From Cristatella mucedo (Eukaryota > Bryozoa > Phylactolaemata > Cristatellidae), in contig WPIO01000095.1 of NCBI GenBank assembly GCA_009760855.2, positions 837,001-901,000 of the forward strand: 64,000 nt of DNA, read 5' to 3'. The position numbers and the translations under genes are program-made. A model generated the notes under the pieces. That model searched no databases. It was given only the letters and a program-made list of their open reading frames with translations, and had not been told where the DNA came from. Each line of letters begins with the position of its first letter. The first letter of the stretch is position 1. This document shows positions 50,001 through 62,900 of the stretch, in pieces.

Positions 50001-53000
50001 CAGGTCACCAGGATGTCATAACAAAAGCTACGGTTACATCAATAGATAGATAATGTTGCCCTTGTTGTTTGTGCCAAATCGCATGCCGATCGTTCAATTA
50101 GTATTTGAGAAATATCAATAAATGTGTTGTGAGGTAGATAAATTCTATAAGGGAGGGTGCATAGCTCCCCATCCATAGGATATCCCCCATAAAGAGTTCT
50201 TTTCTAACAAAACTGTTACCATCAAGCACCAGAGTTAACAAGACGCATATCGAAACCAACATGTAATGACTAGGACCACGGGCATCAAAAAGCAGCTGCA
50301 TGGCAGGCTACTTGATTGACTCTTTAACATCGGAGGTGTATACTGCCTGATATGCAACTCTCCCCTATTCCTTTAGAGCAGACACACAATATTTCCAAAT
50401 ATTCGGTTTTTCTTAACAATTTCGTGTGCAGCAACCTGAGGGAATGATTCTGACACATCACCAAGCACTAGAGAAAGATTTATGCACCATTCTGCACCAG
50501 GAATGGGTTCTTGCTGCTAGTACTAGAAAAACAACAGCTTATGATATCGGCCATAAATCGCACATGAATGATAAATAGCGAACCCCCCCCCCCCCCCCCC
50601 GCTATCAGTCTCCACGATTTTGCAAACATTAGCAATACAATACAGCAATATAACACAAGTAAGAAAGCCCCCTTGCAATCTCGGGTTATCATTCAACGCC
50701 ACATTCTGGCTGACATCAGTAAGATTCAAATCCCTAGAACAAGACCTGACTCGGTAACAATGACTTGACTTGCAGCCGGACATGCCGACAGCATTTCCAG
50801 TTTGCAATAAGTTTTTTACGAAATGATACAGCCACACTTCTTCAATAATTGTAGCAAGGCATATGAATCAATTTTACGAGAACACGATTGTATCCCGATT
50901 TGACATGCATTCTGAAGAATTGAGCCCCTGATCAACACAGCATCCAACAAGCTGCTTGTGAATAAACGTGCCAACATGATAATAGCACTGACAGAACCAC
51001 ATACAGACGAACATGCCATACGATGAGGTAAGCCATCGTCAAAAAGCTATCTAGAAAAAATAAGAGTACTCGTACATTCATGCATATCTGTGAAACTCCA
51101 GCATTGGCCACCACCTAGAAGCCGGATCTCAGGACAAATTGATTAATAGGAAATTTGCACAGCACGAGAAGGTGCCTGGTGGGCTGCGATGGAGCTTTAC
51201 AGGCAGCCTTAAACCAAGCAAGCCCAGTGTCACAACTTGCTCAGGCGCCCAAGAAAACAAATTCAACTATCATGTAGTGTGGAAATAAAACAGATGCATA
51301 CAAAACATCTGAAGCACACAAGTAGAGACTGTAGGCGCTTTGACATAAAACAATAGCGACTACGCTCCCTTTATGCAGATAACTGATCAACCATCTATGC
51401 AGATACTATCGAAGAAGTTACTTCTGAGCTCATTTTTTCAAATCGCAGAGCGTGTGACATCATTAAATTGTTAGCACAGGTGTGGGCAACAGATGCCATA
51501 AAATGAGGCCATGGAGCCCAATGACTGGTCACCGACCATTTATTGCCACTATTTCATCACTATTTGTTGCCACTAATAACGCGATATGCCTCCATTCCAG
51601 CATATGTAAAGTGCTTCGAAAAAACATTTAAGTTCTCTTAAGGGTCTGTACAAACTAATTATTTAAAAAAGAAGGCTAAGATTAACAAAAAAATAAGAAA
51701 TATTGCAAGAAGCTTGCAAAGGTGTGAGCATCAGTGTCCCCTATCCCAATGGTAAAACACTAAACCCAGGATGTTCTGATTTCTGCAAATCAATAGATAC
51801 TCTGCTTTCTGGACATTGGCTGTCTGTCGAAATGTGTCAGCTGATATGACTCTTAGTCCTCGCTTTGGAGGTCATGGGTTAAAATCCCAAGGATGGTAAG
51901 ACGTATTCTTTTCCTTTTCTGGTGCTACTCATACACGATACGATACAATAAATGAGATACACCGTTAATACACATGCAACTACCATAAATGGGATATACT
52001 GTATACACTCAGGTGTTTAGTAGTTACTATTTAAATCCGGATGACTGATTCAGCTACATAAAAGAGGCTAGCCGACAACCAAATGCACTTTAGCAATAGT
52101 AACTTGAAAAGATAGGTATAACTGTGAGCCACACACGACCCTGCTCGATCTTTATAGACAGGTGTGAAACCAGTTCAACAAGAATTTCATGATCCACAGT
52201 GCAGGTAGAAGTCCCACAATGTCGAACAGCACAACATTACTATAGCTCGGGGCGGTTGCATAAAAGAGTCACTCCCACTAACCTAAGAACTCGGACTGAA
52301 CGTGTTCGGACAATACTTGTACTTGATATAACACAGTCCCAGTCACAAGCAGCAAGCATTCTTTAAGAAAAAAATATCTCTGGAATGTAGGCCACAAGCA
52401 GCCCTGCACAACAGTTTCGCCAATCCAAGTCCAGCCACAATCCCTTGTCCAGTTCTCTGGAAAATTCCCAAGCTTCCCGTACTTTCGTGCTGTACTCACA
52501 CAGATCGGCAGCAGCAGCCTACGTTCATGGGCTTCTTACCTGTCGCCTAACTGTTGAGCAGTGGCAGCTTTCGGCTGCCGAGTTTCACGGTAGACACGCC
52601 ACTCCTCATCACGAGCTACAAGGCTCTCCTCAATGTCCTCGCCGTGCCATAGCTGTGGGAGGAAAACAAGTTCGCATTTTTGTTAGACTCGCACAGTAGC
52701 ACTCACTAGATTCCCACCATGCCAGCTTGAGAGAGACAAGGAGTGTGTAATGTATTGCTAGCAGCAATGTTATACGTTTTCTAAAATATCGAGTTCAACG
52801 CAGTGGATGGCAGTCGTTTACTGTTTAATTAAAACGTATTGCACCGAGCTGCCCACTATAACGATGCCTATCTGGCACGGACTCGATTGCCCAATTGCCT
52901 AAGTAACCGCACGTGGATTCGGCACGCTGCGTTAAAGGAAAGCTCTCCTAAAGCAGCTGCAGGTGATGGTGGGCATAGCTATTACCATGCTGCTTCATAG

Positions 53001-56000
53001 AGCCTGCTCGGTATTGGATGCTAGCACTACCTTGTACGGTTCCCTACGTTTCTGGTAGTGGTTGAGCACGGAGAGCATCACTGCGAAGGCGACCCTACTA
53101 CTGCTCTACGTGACATTGACTTGTTGCAGTCTTCTTCAAAATGACCCTCGTCACAAGACAATTCATACTGCACCGTGAAAGTGTGAGCTGGTGAAGAGTA
53201 ATCTGTTAATGAGACACCGGGCACCGACTTGGAGTGGATTGGAGAGGAGAACTTGGGCCAGTCTGACAGCTCGTCTGAGGAGGCTTCAGCAAGAATCCCG
53301 GCGTCGAATAGCACTCTTAACGCTTCATTGATTAGTGTTTTTCGCCTAGCAACAAGAAACACTAAAAAAATCTGGGAGCACACATTGGAACCTATACGTG
53401 GAGAGCAAGCTGCAATAGGCAATCTGAACTGGACAGGCCAATTGAATAGTAAAGGTATTCAGCATGAAGCTATTGTTATCAGCAGCTGCTGTTAACTCTA
53501 AATTATTCAATATCTAAGCTATCCTTTCGGTTGTTCGATGCGATTTCTCAGATGTTTGTGGCACTTGGAGCATTGTCGGTAGTGTCCCAAAAAATGTGTG
53601 CCACGTAGAAATGGATCATTCAGGAAACTAAAAGTACATAACGGTGTCTACTGCAAAGAAATGAAAAAGAATTGCAAAGCGACGAGATGACATGTTAATA
53701 ACAAAAAATTCTTTGGTGCCAAAACTACACAGCAGTATCTATAGCAAAGAGTTGACAAGGCATACAAAAATGCTCTCCAATCCCACCTCAAACAAGAGAC
53801 AGCGACCTTGTAGCATTGCGATGGTACTACCTACAGGGGCCTACGAAGTACGAGTTACACGTGTCTGCAAATGCTCGAACCACTATGAGATAGCAATGCA
53901 ACATTAGGTTGCTTCATACTGAGGAGGCTGAAAAACCACCTGTCTTGGCATATACATTTTTTTGGTAGAAATGGATGCATGGAAAGCTGCGATGGTCCTC
54001 AAACAAGTTCATACTATTTGATAGATAAAGTAAAAAAGGGACTAACCCCATTGTGAGCAGACAAAACCAGGCAGATCAAATACAGTGCTTAGGCAGAGTG
54101 TGGGCTTTCACGAGAGTCCCTGCATGCTCAGCACTGGTCACTTGCACTAAAACCTGGTCGAAAAGCTTGAGCAGATAATGCACAAAATGGGCACCGGTAG
54201 AACACCAAGGAAATATTTGGTATTGAAGAACTAGTATCAGAAGTAGATATGGGTGAACAAAGTTATTGCTGAACAAGTATGCCGCCAGTAAAAGGAAATG
54301 CAATGTGCTACGCTCGATCTAGTCGGATACCGACTGGATAGCAACTACAAAACCACCTCTCAGAATGCTTAATAGATGAAGATCGCATAAGAGAAGGCAG
54401 ATATATATAATAATTCGAGTACCGATTGCCTACCTTCAAGTGTAACTTGCTATTAGGGTCCACAAAGTTGTCCGCATTGAAGTGAGCCGTAGATGCCATG
54501 AAATGATTAAGGCTAATATCTGTTGGCACAACGACGTCATCCTCGATGGCTGTCCTTAGGGCGGATGCATCTGTGATGCGCAATGAGCACGAATAACAAA
54601 TATCGTCCGTCACAACCATGCCGGTGTAATCCAAACGACCAATGCGGTCCATGCCTGACAAGCTAGCATCAGCATGAACACAAGGAACGCCACAGACACT
54701 GCAGGAGATGTGAGCTTTCATGCCATAGGCGCTGGTAACAGAAGCCAATAGTTCGTGAGCATCAGCCTTTTCTAACGCACTCCTTAAAGTTGGATCTGCA
54801 GCAGGCAGCCGCCGGCGTCTGCCAGACTGCGGCTTACGACAAGTCGTCTCACTTCGGCTTGCAGATGCAACCCATTCTGCCTACAAAGAGACAATATTGC
54901 CAATAACAACAGCTGATAAAGCTGAGGCTGAGCTAGAGCGGTTACAGCAGTCGTCCAAACATCAAGGACCACAACCGCTACACCTAGTGGTCAGCGCTAT
55001 CAGCATGGCCTCACTTGCATTTATGAACATATTGTACGACTGCTTACAACAATCAATCAAACAAAATGCTCCCAAAAGCAGCCTCTCTTGTCGACTGATT
55101 CAAAGGCCTCATTTGCATAGTGGCAGAAGAGCCTTAATGGGCTATCACCACCGCTTGCAGTTAGCAGTCAAGAATCGCCCACTGAAGGGCGACCAGGATC
55201 TTGATGATCTCGAGCATGTTGCCCCTGGGTTAAGAACCCCATGGTAACTCCACCATCTCGACCTTTATCCCCACAATGTCAGAGGTGAGGCAAAATGCCC
55301 ACTAATGATTTGTCTTCGAGTCGGTCTCTCAAGTATTTATATACCTTATGACTTTGCATGCATTTCCTTGTATGCAGTTTGTACTAGCATGCTCTGGATC
55401 AGCCACTCTCAAGACATCGGTTGCAGTGGTACACAGAATTACTGAAAAGCATGGAGTCGCTGGGGTGCAGCAGTCACGGCAATCTGGCTGTGCCATCTAC
55501 CAGTCGATGACGAAGTGAAGTCGTCACTGGTGACTTGGTGGAATGTGAGATACAGAAGCCAGCAAACAGACGAGCTTGACATACTAATTTCCTGACCAAG
55601 AATAAGCAGTGAGTACATCCTCGTTCAGACAAGCAACTACACGTGGATGCCAGCTGGCCCCTGGGTCTTAGCCCAGGAAGTAAGGTGCTCGCTTTTCACG
55701 GCCCAGGTCGTGGATTCAAGTCCTTCAGCGGGCGATCCTTTACTCCCCACTGCAAGCAGCGGTGAGAGCCGGCAAAGGCTCTTCTGCTGCTATACAAATG
55801 AGGCTGCTAAATCAGCTTATCTTTTCTTCTAGTTGTTTATTGGGAGCAGGCTGACATTCCTGCATTCTATACAAAGGTCATACAGCAGCAAACGCTGCTG
55901 ATCGCCACCGACCAATTGTTTGCCATTGCCAAAACTAGAATTCGGGCTGTATCAGTCGGACCAATTAGACCGGTGATCTGGTTATTTACATCTAGCCTTG

Positions 56001-59000
56001 CATAAATATCCCACAGCAACTTGAGACTGGTTCGCCAGGGTCAGGCAGCCACATTATCAGCTGCTATTTCATGAACGAAACCATGACATCATGCACATCT
56101 AACACCTGCCCCTTCAGCTACATTTACACGGTCCAACTTTATTGGACCTAAGCCTCCAACTAGCCTCGTTCTCGAGAGACTAGTTCAACTAGACCTGTTT
56201 ATACGGTCAACCGAGCTCATCACACAATAGCCTCGTTCAAGACTAGACCTGCCCCTATTTGAATTGATAACCCTAGCAACAGTCAGATGCACTTATTTTG
56301 TCAAAAAGTACGTCACCTGCCCGGCAGTTTGCATATAGTCGTTGCCTTGCTGCCAAATGCAACGATCCCCCAAACAAAATATTTGAGCCTCAAAATCTAC
56401 TTTTCTTAACCAACAATGACTTGAGTAAAGTACTCTTTGAGGAATCCTTTGTTGGTGCTGGTGCAGTGGCTCAGCCAGTCGATTGACTTGAACCCCTACG
56501 AATAAGCAAGATCGACAGGCGGCTGAGACCGAGTGTTTGGCCTACACCAGTAGCCGACATGTTCAGTAAAACTTAAGCTATTTGGAATGTGCTACAGCAG
56601 AGGAGACATTGCAGAAGCTGGCAGCCTCTATTCCTGGCCACATAAGGGAGGTCATAAAGAATCATTGTGGGATGACGGCACACTTAACGCATACACACCA
56701 ACACTATATGTGTTTGTTTTGGGGTTGCCAAAACAATATTTTCACATGCTCAGCATAACTCCACTATTTCTGGCATCGTAAAAAACCCTCTTACTACTCG
56801 AACGAGTTTACAGCCATAGCAGCAGGGGCCATACTGCGAGGATTTTTTCCCTGAGTGCATATGTTGCAACGTTGCCGGTAGTACTAAGGGGCATGAAAGC
56901 TAGCCAATAGGGGGTTCTAGTGCCAATCGTTTGCACATGAATTGGTAATAGCACAGCATTTGCTGCCAACACATTACATACAGCAGGATATAGCAACAAG
57001 TACACAATAAAGAAGGCAATAGCTGGCATCGACTCACCTGGTCAAGCAGTGAATGGATCCAGCACTTGCACGCATCAGCAGCAGCTCTGCTTAGTGAAGC
57101 CCGGCTTCGATCAGCATCAGCAGGTCGTGGAGGTGAACGAGAATTTTCTAGTCTCGGTTCCCCACTATCGGCATTCTCATCGACTGCTGAGTGCTGCTTG
57201 AAGCATGTCTGCATGAAAACGTCGCCGTAAGATGTCAGTTGAAAGAGCACAACTCTCTGACCATCAGCCTTGGCACTGTATGATTCAGCTGCCGCAACAG
57301 AGAGCCCCATAAGGACTGCACTCTCGATGCGCTGGTTGACGATAGCAGCTTCAGTAGGTTTGGGACGGGTGGCATCGAGGTGCAAAAACTCCGTCAGTGG
57401 GCCTGCTCTCCACGGTCGGGTACAAAGATGCGGAGCAGGATCATTCGTTGAAAGGTAAAAGCAATATGCCTCCAAAGACTCTTGGCAACCGACTGCTAGA
57501 AAAGCACCACCTGTCATGCTCGAGGAAATATCGACATCTACCATATCTAAGTAAGTGGCAGGAGATGAGCACGGAATGGAGCAATGCAGGAGACAGTGCC
57601 TGAAACGGCCAATACAAAAGCTGCCTCAGTAGAGGGCAAAGCATGATTCAAAGAAACACAATGCATACGGATTTCTGTATTAAAGATGTGTAAATATATT
57701 TACAATTGCTAGAGCAATAATAGTAAGCCAATAGAGCGCTAATTGTGAATGGTGGATATCGCACGCACCTCACATTGTGCAGTGACCGTAAAACTGATCA
57801 ATAAATTGCTACCAGTATCTTAATAGTCTGGTCTAAACCAGTGACATCTCAGAATAATCTATCAAATCGACAAGTGTTCCTCAGACGTTTATATCGGCTG
57901 TGGTCAGAGCATGAAGTGACAGACTGACTAAAATCTGTCATTAGGGCAGCCCAATTTCTCAAGAGGCGATTACACATAGCCTGCTGCAAAAGATCAGGAT
58001 TCAGCAACATGCCATCTAAAGGACATCAATTCAAGAAACCATGTCCATCGAGTATAAGTTAAATATATAATCTTAGCTGTTTTGCTGCTTAGTGAGATCT
58101 TGCACATCAAAAAATCATATACATACCCCGGAAAACGCTCATCAAACAGTAGAAGACTGTGGTCAGCAAGTGCACAATGGTAAAATGGCTGCCCACGAAG
58201 CTGTACCGTCCTCACGAGATACTCGTGCTTATGCAACAGACTTGATGGTAAACTGAATAGCTCCACTGCCGTGGCAGGGGTGCGAAAGTCAAGCATATTC
58301 ACAAGCATCGGCTCAACCACAATTGCAGACCGAGGATGGCATCCATAATGGACCTGCAACAAAAGAAAACTAATGCAACATTTCGAATGAAAAATAGAAA
58401 GCAAAAGCCCAAGTCTAGCCTGCAGTTTTTTAGCCATTGGCATAGAGAAAACAAATTCACCTGCAGCTTCCGCCCTGCTGCAAAACCAGCACTGTCCACT
58501 GGCTGGATTTCTCTGCATACGAGAGGGTCAGCACACGTGCTATTTCCCGGCTGCACTGACCAAATAGCAATCTGACTGTTATTTGCTGTAAGCCACTCTC
58601 CCCTCCAATATGGATTCAGAGCCACACAGCTAGCTCCACCAGGAAAACAGTCAGCCAATTTCAATAAAGTTGGGTCCTCATTACCAGTGGCAACTTGAAC
58701 GTCATGGACAGAAATGGAACCGCCATCCAGTCGCACGGCGCACAATAGCGAGTAAGGATCTTCGTCGTACATGCAAAGGTCCACTTGCCGGATAGTCGTT
58801 GGCAGCTGCAATGTTGTGCTGCAGACTCTGCCTAGATAAGGATACTCGCTTTGGCATTGCCCTAGGTCGAACGAGGAAAACTTGATGTTATCGTGATTCG
58901 AGCCATCCACTGACGCAAGAAGCATTGTGCTCCCGTCACTGAGTGAACCATTCTTGCGACCGGCGGGAACGCATTTGATGCAGCCACCTACTGCATAGTT

Positions 59001-59582
59001 GGCCTTTGGGACGGTCACTTCGCCAAATAAGCCTTCAGAGCCTGCGGCGAGGTTTGAAAGCTGATAACGCGCTCTGCTGCCTCCAGGCACCGTCAGGACC
59101 TGATTTTCTACAGAAGGCGCACCAGCCAGCTCATGACTTGCACTGCCTCCCATCACTGGCTCGTCACCGCTGTCGTGGGCGTACATCTCTCGGTAGTACG
59201 TTTCCAGATCGTCTCTAACAGCGTCTGAGCACTTTGCCTTGCCTATCCACTCCCTTATTACCTCAAAGCGGCGTCGCGCTGTCCTCCTGGCAGTTCGGAC
59301 AGGCGCCAGAACAGGCTCACGTAAAGTCCATTGACTTAGCCACGCACAAGCTCCGGGCGAACTGAATGGCACGCTGGGACCTTCGGAAACAAATCTCTCG
59401 CTCTTCGCAGCTAGACCATGCGTCTGCTGTGCGACTATTTTCGGCCTGGAGAGGGAGTCGACGCCGCAGACGTTGAGGCCACTGAACGTACCCCAGCAGC
59501 AGAACGCATCCCAACTGGGATCCGTTTCTTCGTGGCTGGGTAGCACACATGGATAGAGTTCGCGCGGAAAACGAAATGACAT
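47051..59582 (-). CDS. TAF1C: TAF1C, RNA polymerase I SL1 subunit C (9-10 exons)
   Basis: Exons in transcript order: 59582-58461, 58353-58127, 57599-57038, 54880-54434, (53371-53099 uncertain), 52652-52540, 48765-48600, 47745-47704, 47625-47350, 47218-47051. Phases agree and give 1040 residues (1131 with the uncertain exon), against 869 in human. TAF1C joins TBP, TAF1A, TAF1B and TAF1D in SL1/TIF-IB, which directs Pol I to rRNA promoters in the nucleolus. Family marks are the Met-Ser-Phe-Arg-Phe-Pro start, a beta-propeller region in exons 1-3, Asp-Glu-Arg-Phe-Pro at the exon 2 end, Phe-Gln-Leu-Thr-x-Tyr-Gly-Asp-Val-Phe in exon 3, and the basic Arg-Lys-Pro-Arg-x3-Gly-Phe C-terminus. Exon 4 adds Cys-x2-Cys and Cys-x2-Cys pairs. 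One intron has a GC donor. Confidence 0.85.
49000..52500 (-). other. Long TAF1C intron with a C run and a LINE tail
   Basis: This intron carries a C homopolymer at about 50583-50600 and an orphan plus-strand LINE tail at about 51600-51660. I found no further exon. The flanking exons match in phase without one. Confidence 0.45.
53099..53371 (-). CDS. Candidate extra TAF1C exon
   Basis: A 91-codon phase 0/0 stretch with a usable acceptor ('gtgctcccag') and a modest donor (GTAGGG). The frame runs open to a stop at 53080. It contains an acidic Ser-Asp-Glu-Leu-Ser-Asp-Trp segment that suits the Ser/Asp-rich C-terminal region of TAF1C. Its first residues are oddly hydrophobic, so the true acceptor may lie downstream. 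It could be a skipped or alternative exon, or non-coding. Confidence 0.45.
55090..55245 (-). repeat. SINE family A in a TAF1C intron
   Basis: Minus-strand copy with an altered B box region. The body ('aactgcaagcggtggtgatagccc') and the 'gaggcctttgaatcag' end are clear. Confidence 0.65.
55655..55828 (+). repeat. tRNA-derived SINE, family A
   Basis: The head ('gggtcttagcccaggaagtaaggtg'), B box ('cgtggattcaagtccttc'), body and 'gaggctgctaaatcagct' end are all present. Confidence 0.8.
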
Positions 59583-59927
59583 TCATAAGCCGCAGAAAAG
59601 CTTCGATTGCCAACCGAATGCCGCGAAACTGAGCTGACGGCGCCGGCTCACTCCCGATAAAGACATGCGGCATCCCGGTCCGCGGAGTATCCACGCGAAA
59701 AACCGGCAATGGACCCGCTGTAGCGATCTGTCCAGTCACATATCAAACTATTACACTAACGCAAGCAAGAATGCATATGCATTATTAAAATTTTTCAGCT
59801 TATTATTTAATTAAATCTTCATTAAGACAATTGATGCCAGTTACTTTTATGCCTAGTATGTTCTCTTTTCTGCGTAGGAGGACAAAACATCGCATGGCAA
59901 CGGACTGCCGCGGATTGTGGTGGCAGA
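59583..59927. promoter_or_regulatory. Divergent promoter of TAF1C and the adjacent gene
   Basis: The 345 bp between the two start codons must hold both promoters unless a 5' UTR intron lies elsewhere. An RFX-type X-box half site (CATGGCAAC, within 59888-59901) sits 27 bp before the plus-strand ATG at 59928. The middle (59770-59825) is AT-rich. No TATA box is convincingly placed. Confidence 0.6.
59888..59901 (+). promoter_or_regulatory. RFX X-box-like site
   Basis: The right half CATGGCAAC matches the RFX palindrome exactly. The left half is poor, matching about two of six positions. RFX factors drive ciliary genes in animals. The site's function here is inferred from position and from the look of the gene behind it. 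Confidence 0.45.
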
Positions 59928-62900
59928 ATGGCCGGCGAGTGCATTTCCTACGGCGCTTTCGGAGCCTATAGCACAGCCTATAATCGCTTTAAGGATAGTA
60001 GACCGTCATATAACCGAACAGAATTGCACGCGTCTATTAACCCGAGCGGAAATAACCGCTATCTTCCGAATGTTACGGGAGAGAAAAGCAGCGCTGACAG
60101 TTACGATCACGAGTTTCATGCAGGCCTCAGAGGTAAGCTGATTGCGCAGCCTGCTCTGGTAACGCTGAGCGTCGAGCCAAAATGAAACATCGTGATCGCC
60201 TTTCGGCACATGTAATATGTCGTAGTTTATGTGGACAACGGTCAGCTCCGTTGCTCTTCCGCAGATATTCGTTGCCGCTTTTGGTAAGTTTGTACCGAGG
60301 GCCCCTGTTTCTAACTTATCCAACGTGAGAACTGGTTGCCTCAACGACAATTCAGCAAGCTAAAATTAAAAAACTCTGATATATAGCATTGATTCTACCC
60401 TCACTTTTGTCAGGCGTGTGGAGTTGGTTGGTTAATCAGCTGCAACAGAAACCTATGCAAACATGTCACATCTCGCCCGAGCTGCGTAACTATATTGACT
60501 GTGTATTCAGGAATTAAAAATCTGCCTGCCGGAGTAGTGAGATGGCCGAAAAACACAACTCAAATTAAATTCCTGAAGTCATGCCTTGTGTAGAAATATA
60601 CCCAGGGGGCCATTCCGTTACCCAAAAAAAAGGAGAATTGCGATCTGGTCGACAACATGCTAACCTTGGACACAGACAATGGAGTCATCTAGAAAGATTC
60701 TTTGCTCCCTGGTCTTTTGCACGAATTTTACCTCTAATTTGAGATGAAGAAAAATTCACTTTACGAATCATGTAAAATATAATTCATCAGTATAGCACCC
60801 TAAGAGAATCTCTATTCAGGTGCTTCACATGTGCCATGGGGTTCGATCCCGCGACTTCGGCCATCCATTTTATTCACCTTTACCTCGGTCGTTAAAGGCG
60901 AGCACCTTAACCACTGGTCCAAGCCTCATCTCATAAATCGCAGCATCTGGTTTCGTTGAAGAAGCTGTCCAAAAGATGGTTACTGATAAAAAGCCGTGAC
61001 TTACGTACGTACACCACGTTTCTATAAATTTGAGCACCGTTAAAAGCCTAATTGCTAATCAATTTCCATTTAATATTAAGCTTATTCTGCAATTTTCTAT
61101 TTTCTCGGAGAGAAATTAGTCATAGTAGCTGCGATCTGACCACTGCTGAGCTCATTTGCTATGACTTGATTCCGGCGTGACAACATTACTCAATGCTAGA
61201 AAATATTTTTCTTAATCAAATCTTTCTCATCTACTGATTGTTTAATCTTAAAGTTGGAGAAAATGTGAGCAACACACCGCATTGTGGTATTATAATGGTG
61301 AGCCCTTGATGGCACACTCGGCGGTAAGGCGGTTGCTTTTCACTACCTCGGTCCCGAGGTTGTGGGTTCGAATCCTGCGGTGGGGTGATTATATATTGCC
61401 GCTGCAAGCGGTGTTTATAGCCATAAAGGCTCTTCTGTTGCTATTCAAAAAGAGGCCGTTAAATCAGCTAGTCTTTTTTTATTTTAGCATGTGCATTACC
61501 TTATCTTGACCAAATGGTTAAGCGTAATACAATGCTCACTCTACAGCATACAAATTACAGCTGGGATGCGAGCTGTGCCTGTGTTTCGTAAGTTGTCCTT
61601 CCTGGTGGTTAGTGATGGCGTTGCTGGCTCACCATGATAATGGCTCACCATGATGCTTGCTCGCTATACGGTGTGATTCGATTAATCTGTGAAAGAGATC
61701 CTCCTCCTGTAGTGGAGCTGCGGTGCTCCGTTTTTCAGTATGAAGCTACATATATTTTCTATCTATCCCTAAAACAGTTGTCCGGCTGCTCATCAAAAGA
61801 AGCCAAGTGATGTAGCACTCATTTTTCCCCTGCAAGTATATTTTTTAGTAGTCAGATGTCGTAGCAGTGTTACTTAAGCGTATCGTTCTCTGAACCCGGT
61901 CTTGATAAGCTTTTCAATTTGTCTATATCGTGTTGCTGGCTGCATAGCAGTGACTCATCCGGGACTGCTTCCATGTTTAGACAGCATAGTCCTTCTACTT
62001 TGCAACGTATACTATCTGCTGTTATTTCGTATTTTCTGCTGCTATTCTTAGGATGATAGTACCTGTTTTAGGATCGAATAGCTCTGAGGAAATTATAGTT
62101 GTGGCTGAACTGGAACTGATGGTCAGAGTTATATAACACTACAGCATCGGCGTGAGATCAAAGTGCTGGGCAGGAAAGAAAAATGAATGTCCGTGACCTG
62201 TGTCCGGAGTTAAACCCACGACTTTTGACTTCGAATGCTTAGTGTACAGGTACATCTGGCAGATCACGCTGATAACAGTAATCAGCTTTCTGTAAAGCAC
62301 CCTAATAGAACCTAATCTCTACTCAGGTGTATACAGCTTGCTTCAAAAGAAGCAATAACTATTAGTTAATAGCAAGAAGAGTGTCCTACTTAGGCAAGCA
62401 TGCAAAAGCAGGCAAGTAGCATGCTTAGACAAGCATGCAAAATCCTACAAGAAGATGCATGGCAGCTGGTTAGTAGGATCCCCGTTAATAACAAGCATTA
62501 TATCATTCACATATAAGCAAAGCGCATAAGGACAAGTCCATCAGGGTGCTACAAAAAGCTACATGATGGCTGTGTCAGCTGCTGATTTTGGCCGTGTGTA
62601 TAGCTATAGTGTCAAAATGTGCGTGCAGCCATGTATGACTTGCTTCAAGTAGGACGATGGGTTTTGGTCCTCGTGCGCCTAGAACCATTGGACTACTAGC
62701 TGCATACACCTGCATTTGGGCTGGGTAGTGATCTGAACTTACTAAGCACTCACCTTTGACACAGTAGTCTTTTGTAGGTGTATTGGGGTTTTCAGTGGGC
62801 CTTGGTATGTGCTGGCTTGTTGGTACCAGGCTAAGGCTGCCAGATGATAAAACGTCCGTGCCTACACCATATTGGAAACGAGAAACATAGCGACTGACCG

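Noticed and set aside
52278-52499. Trp-rich minus-strand frame after the TAF1C exon at 52652-52540
   Set aside because: Joining it would need a 45-nt intron with a poor acceptor, while the exon at 48765-48600 fits in phase and in TAF1C-like composition.
61303-61390. Possible genuine tRNA gene
   Set aside because: A and B boxes are good, but no complete cloverleaf or acceptor stem is visible and the unit continues into a shared SINE body found many times.
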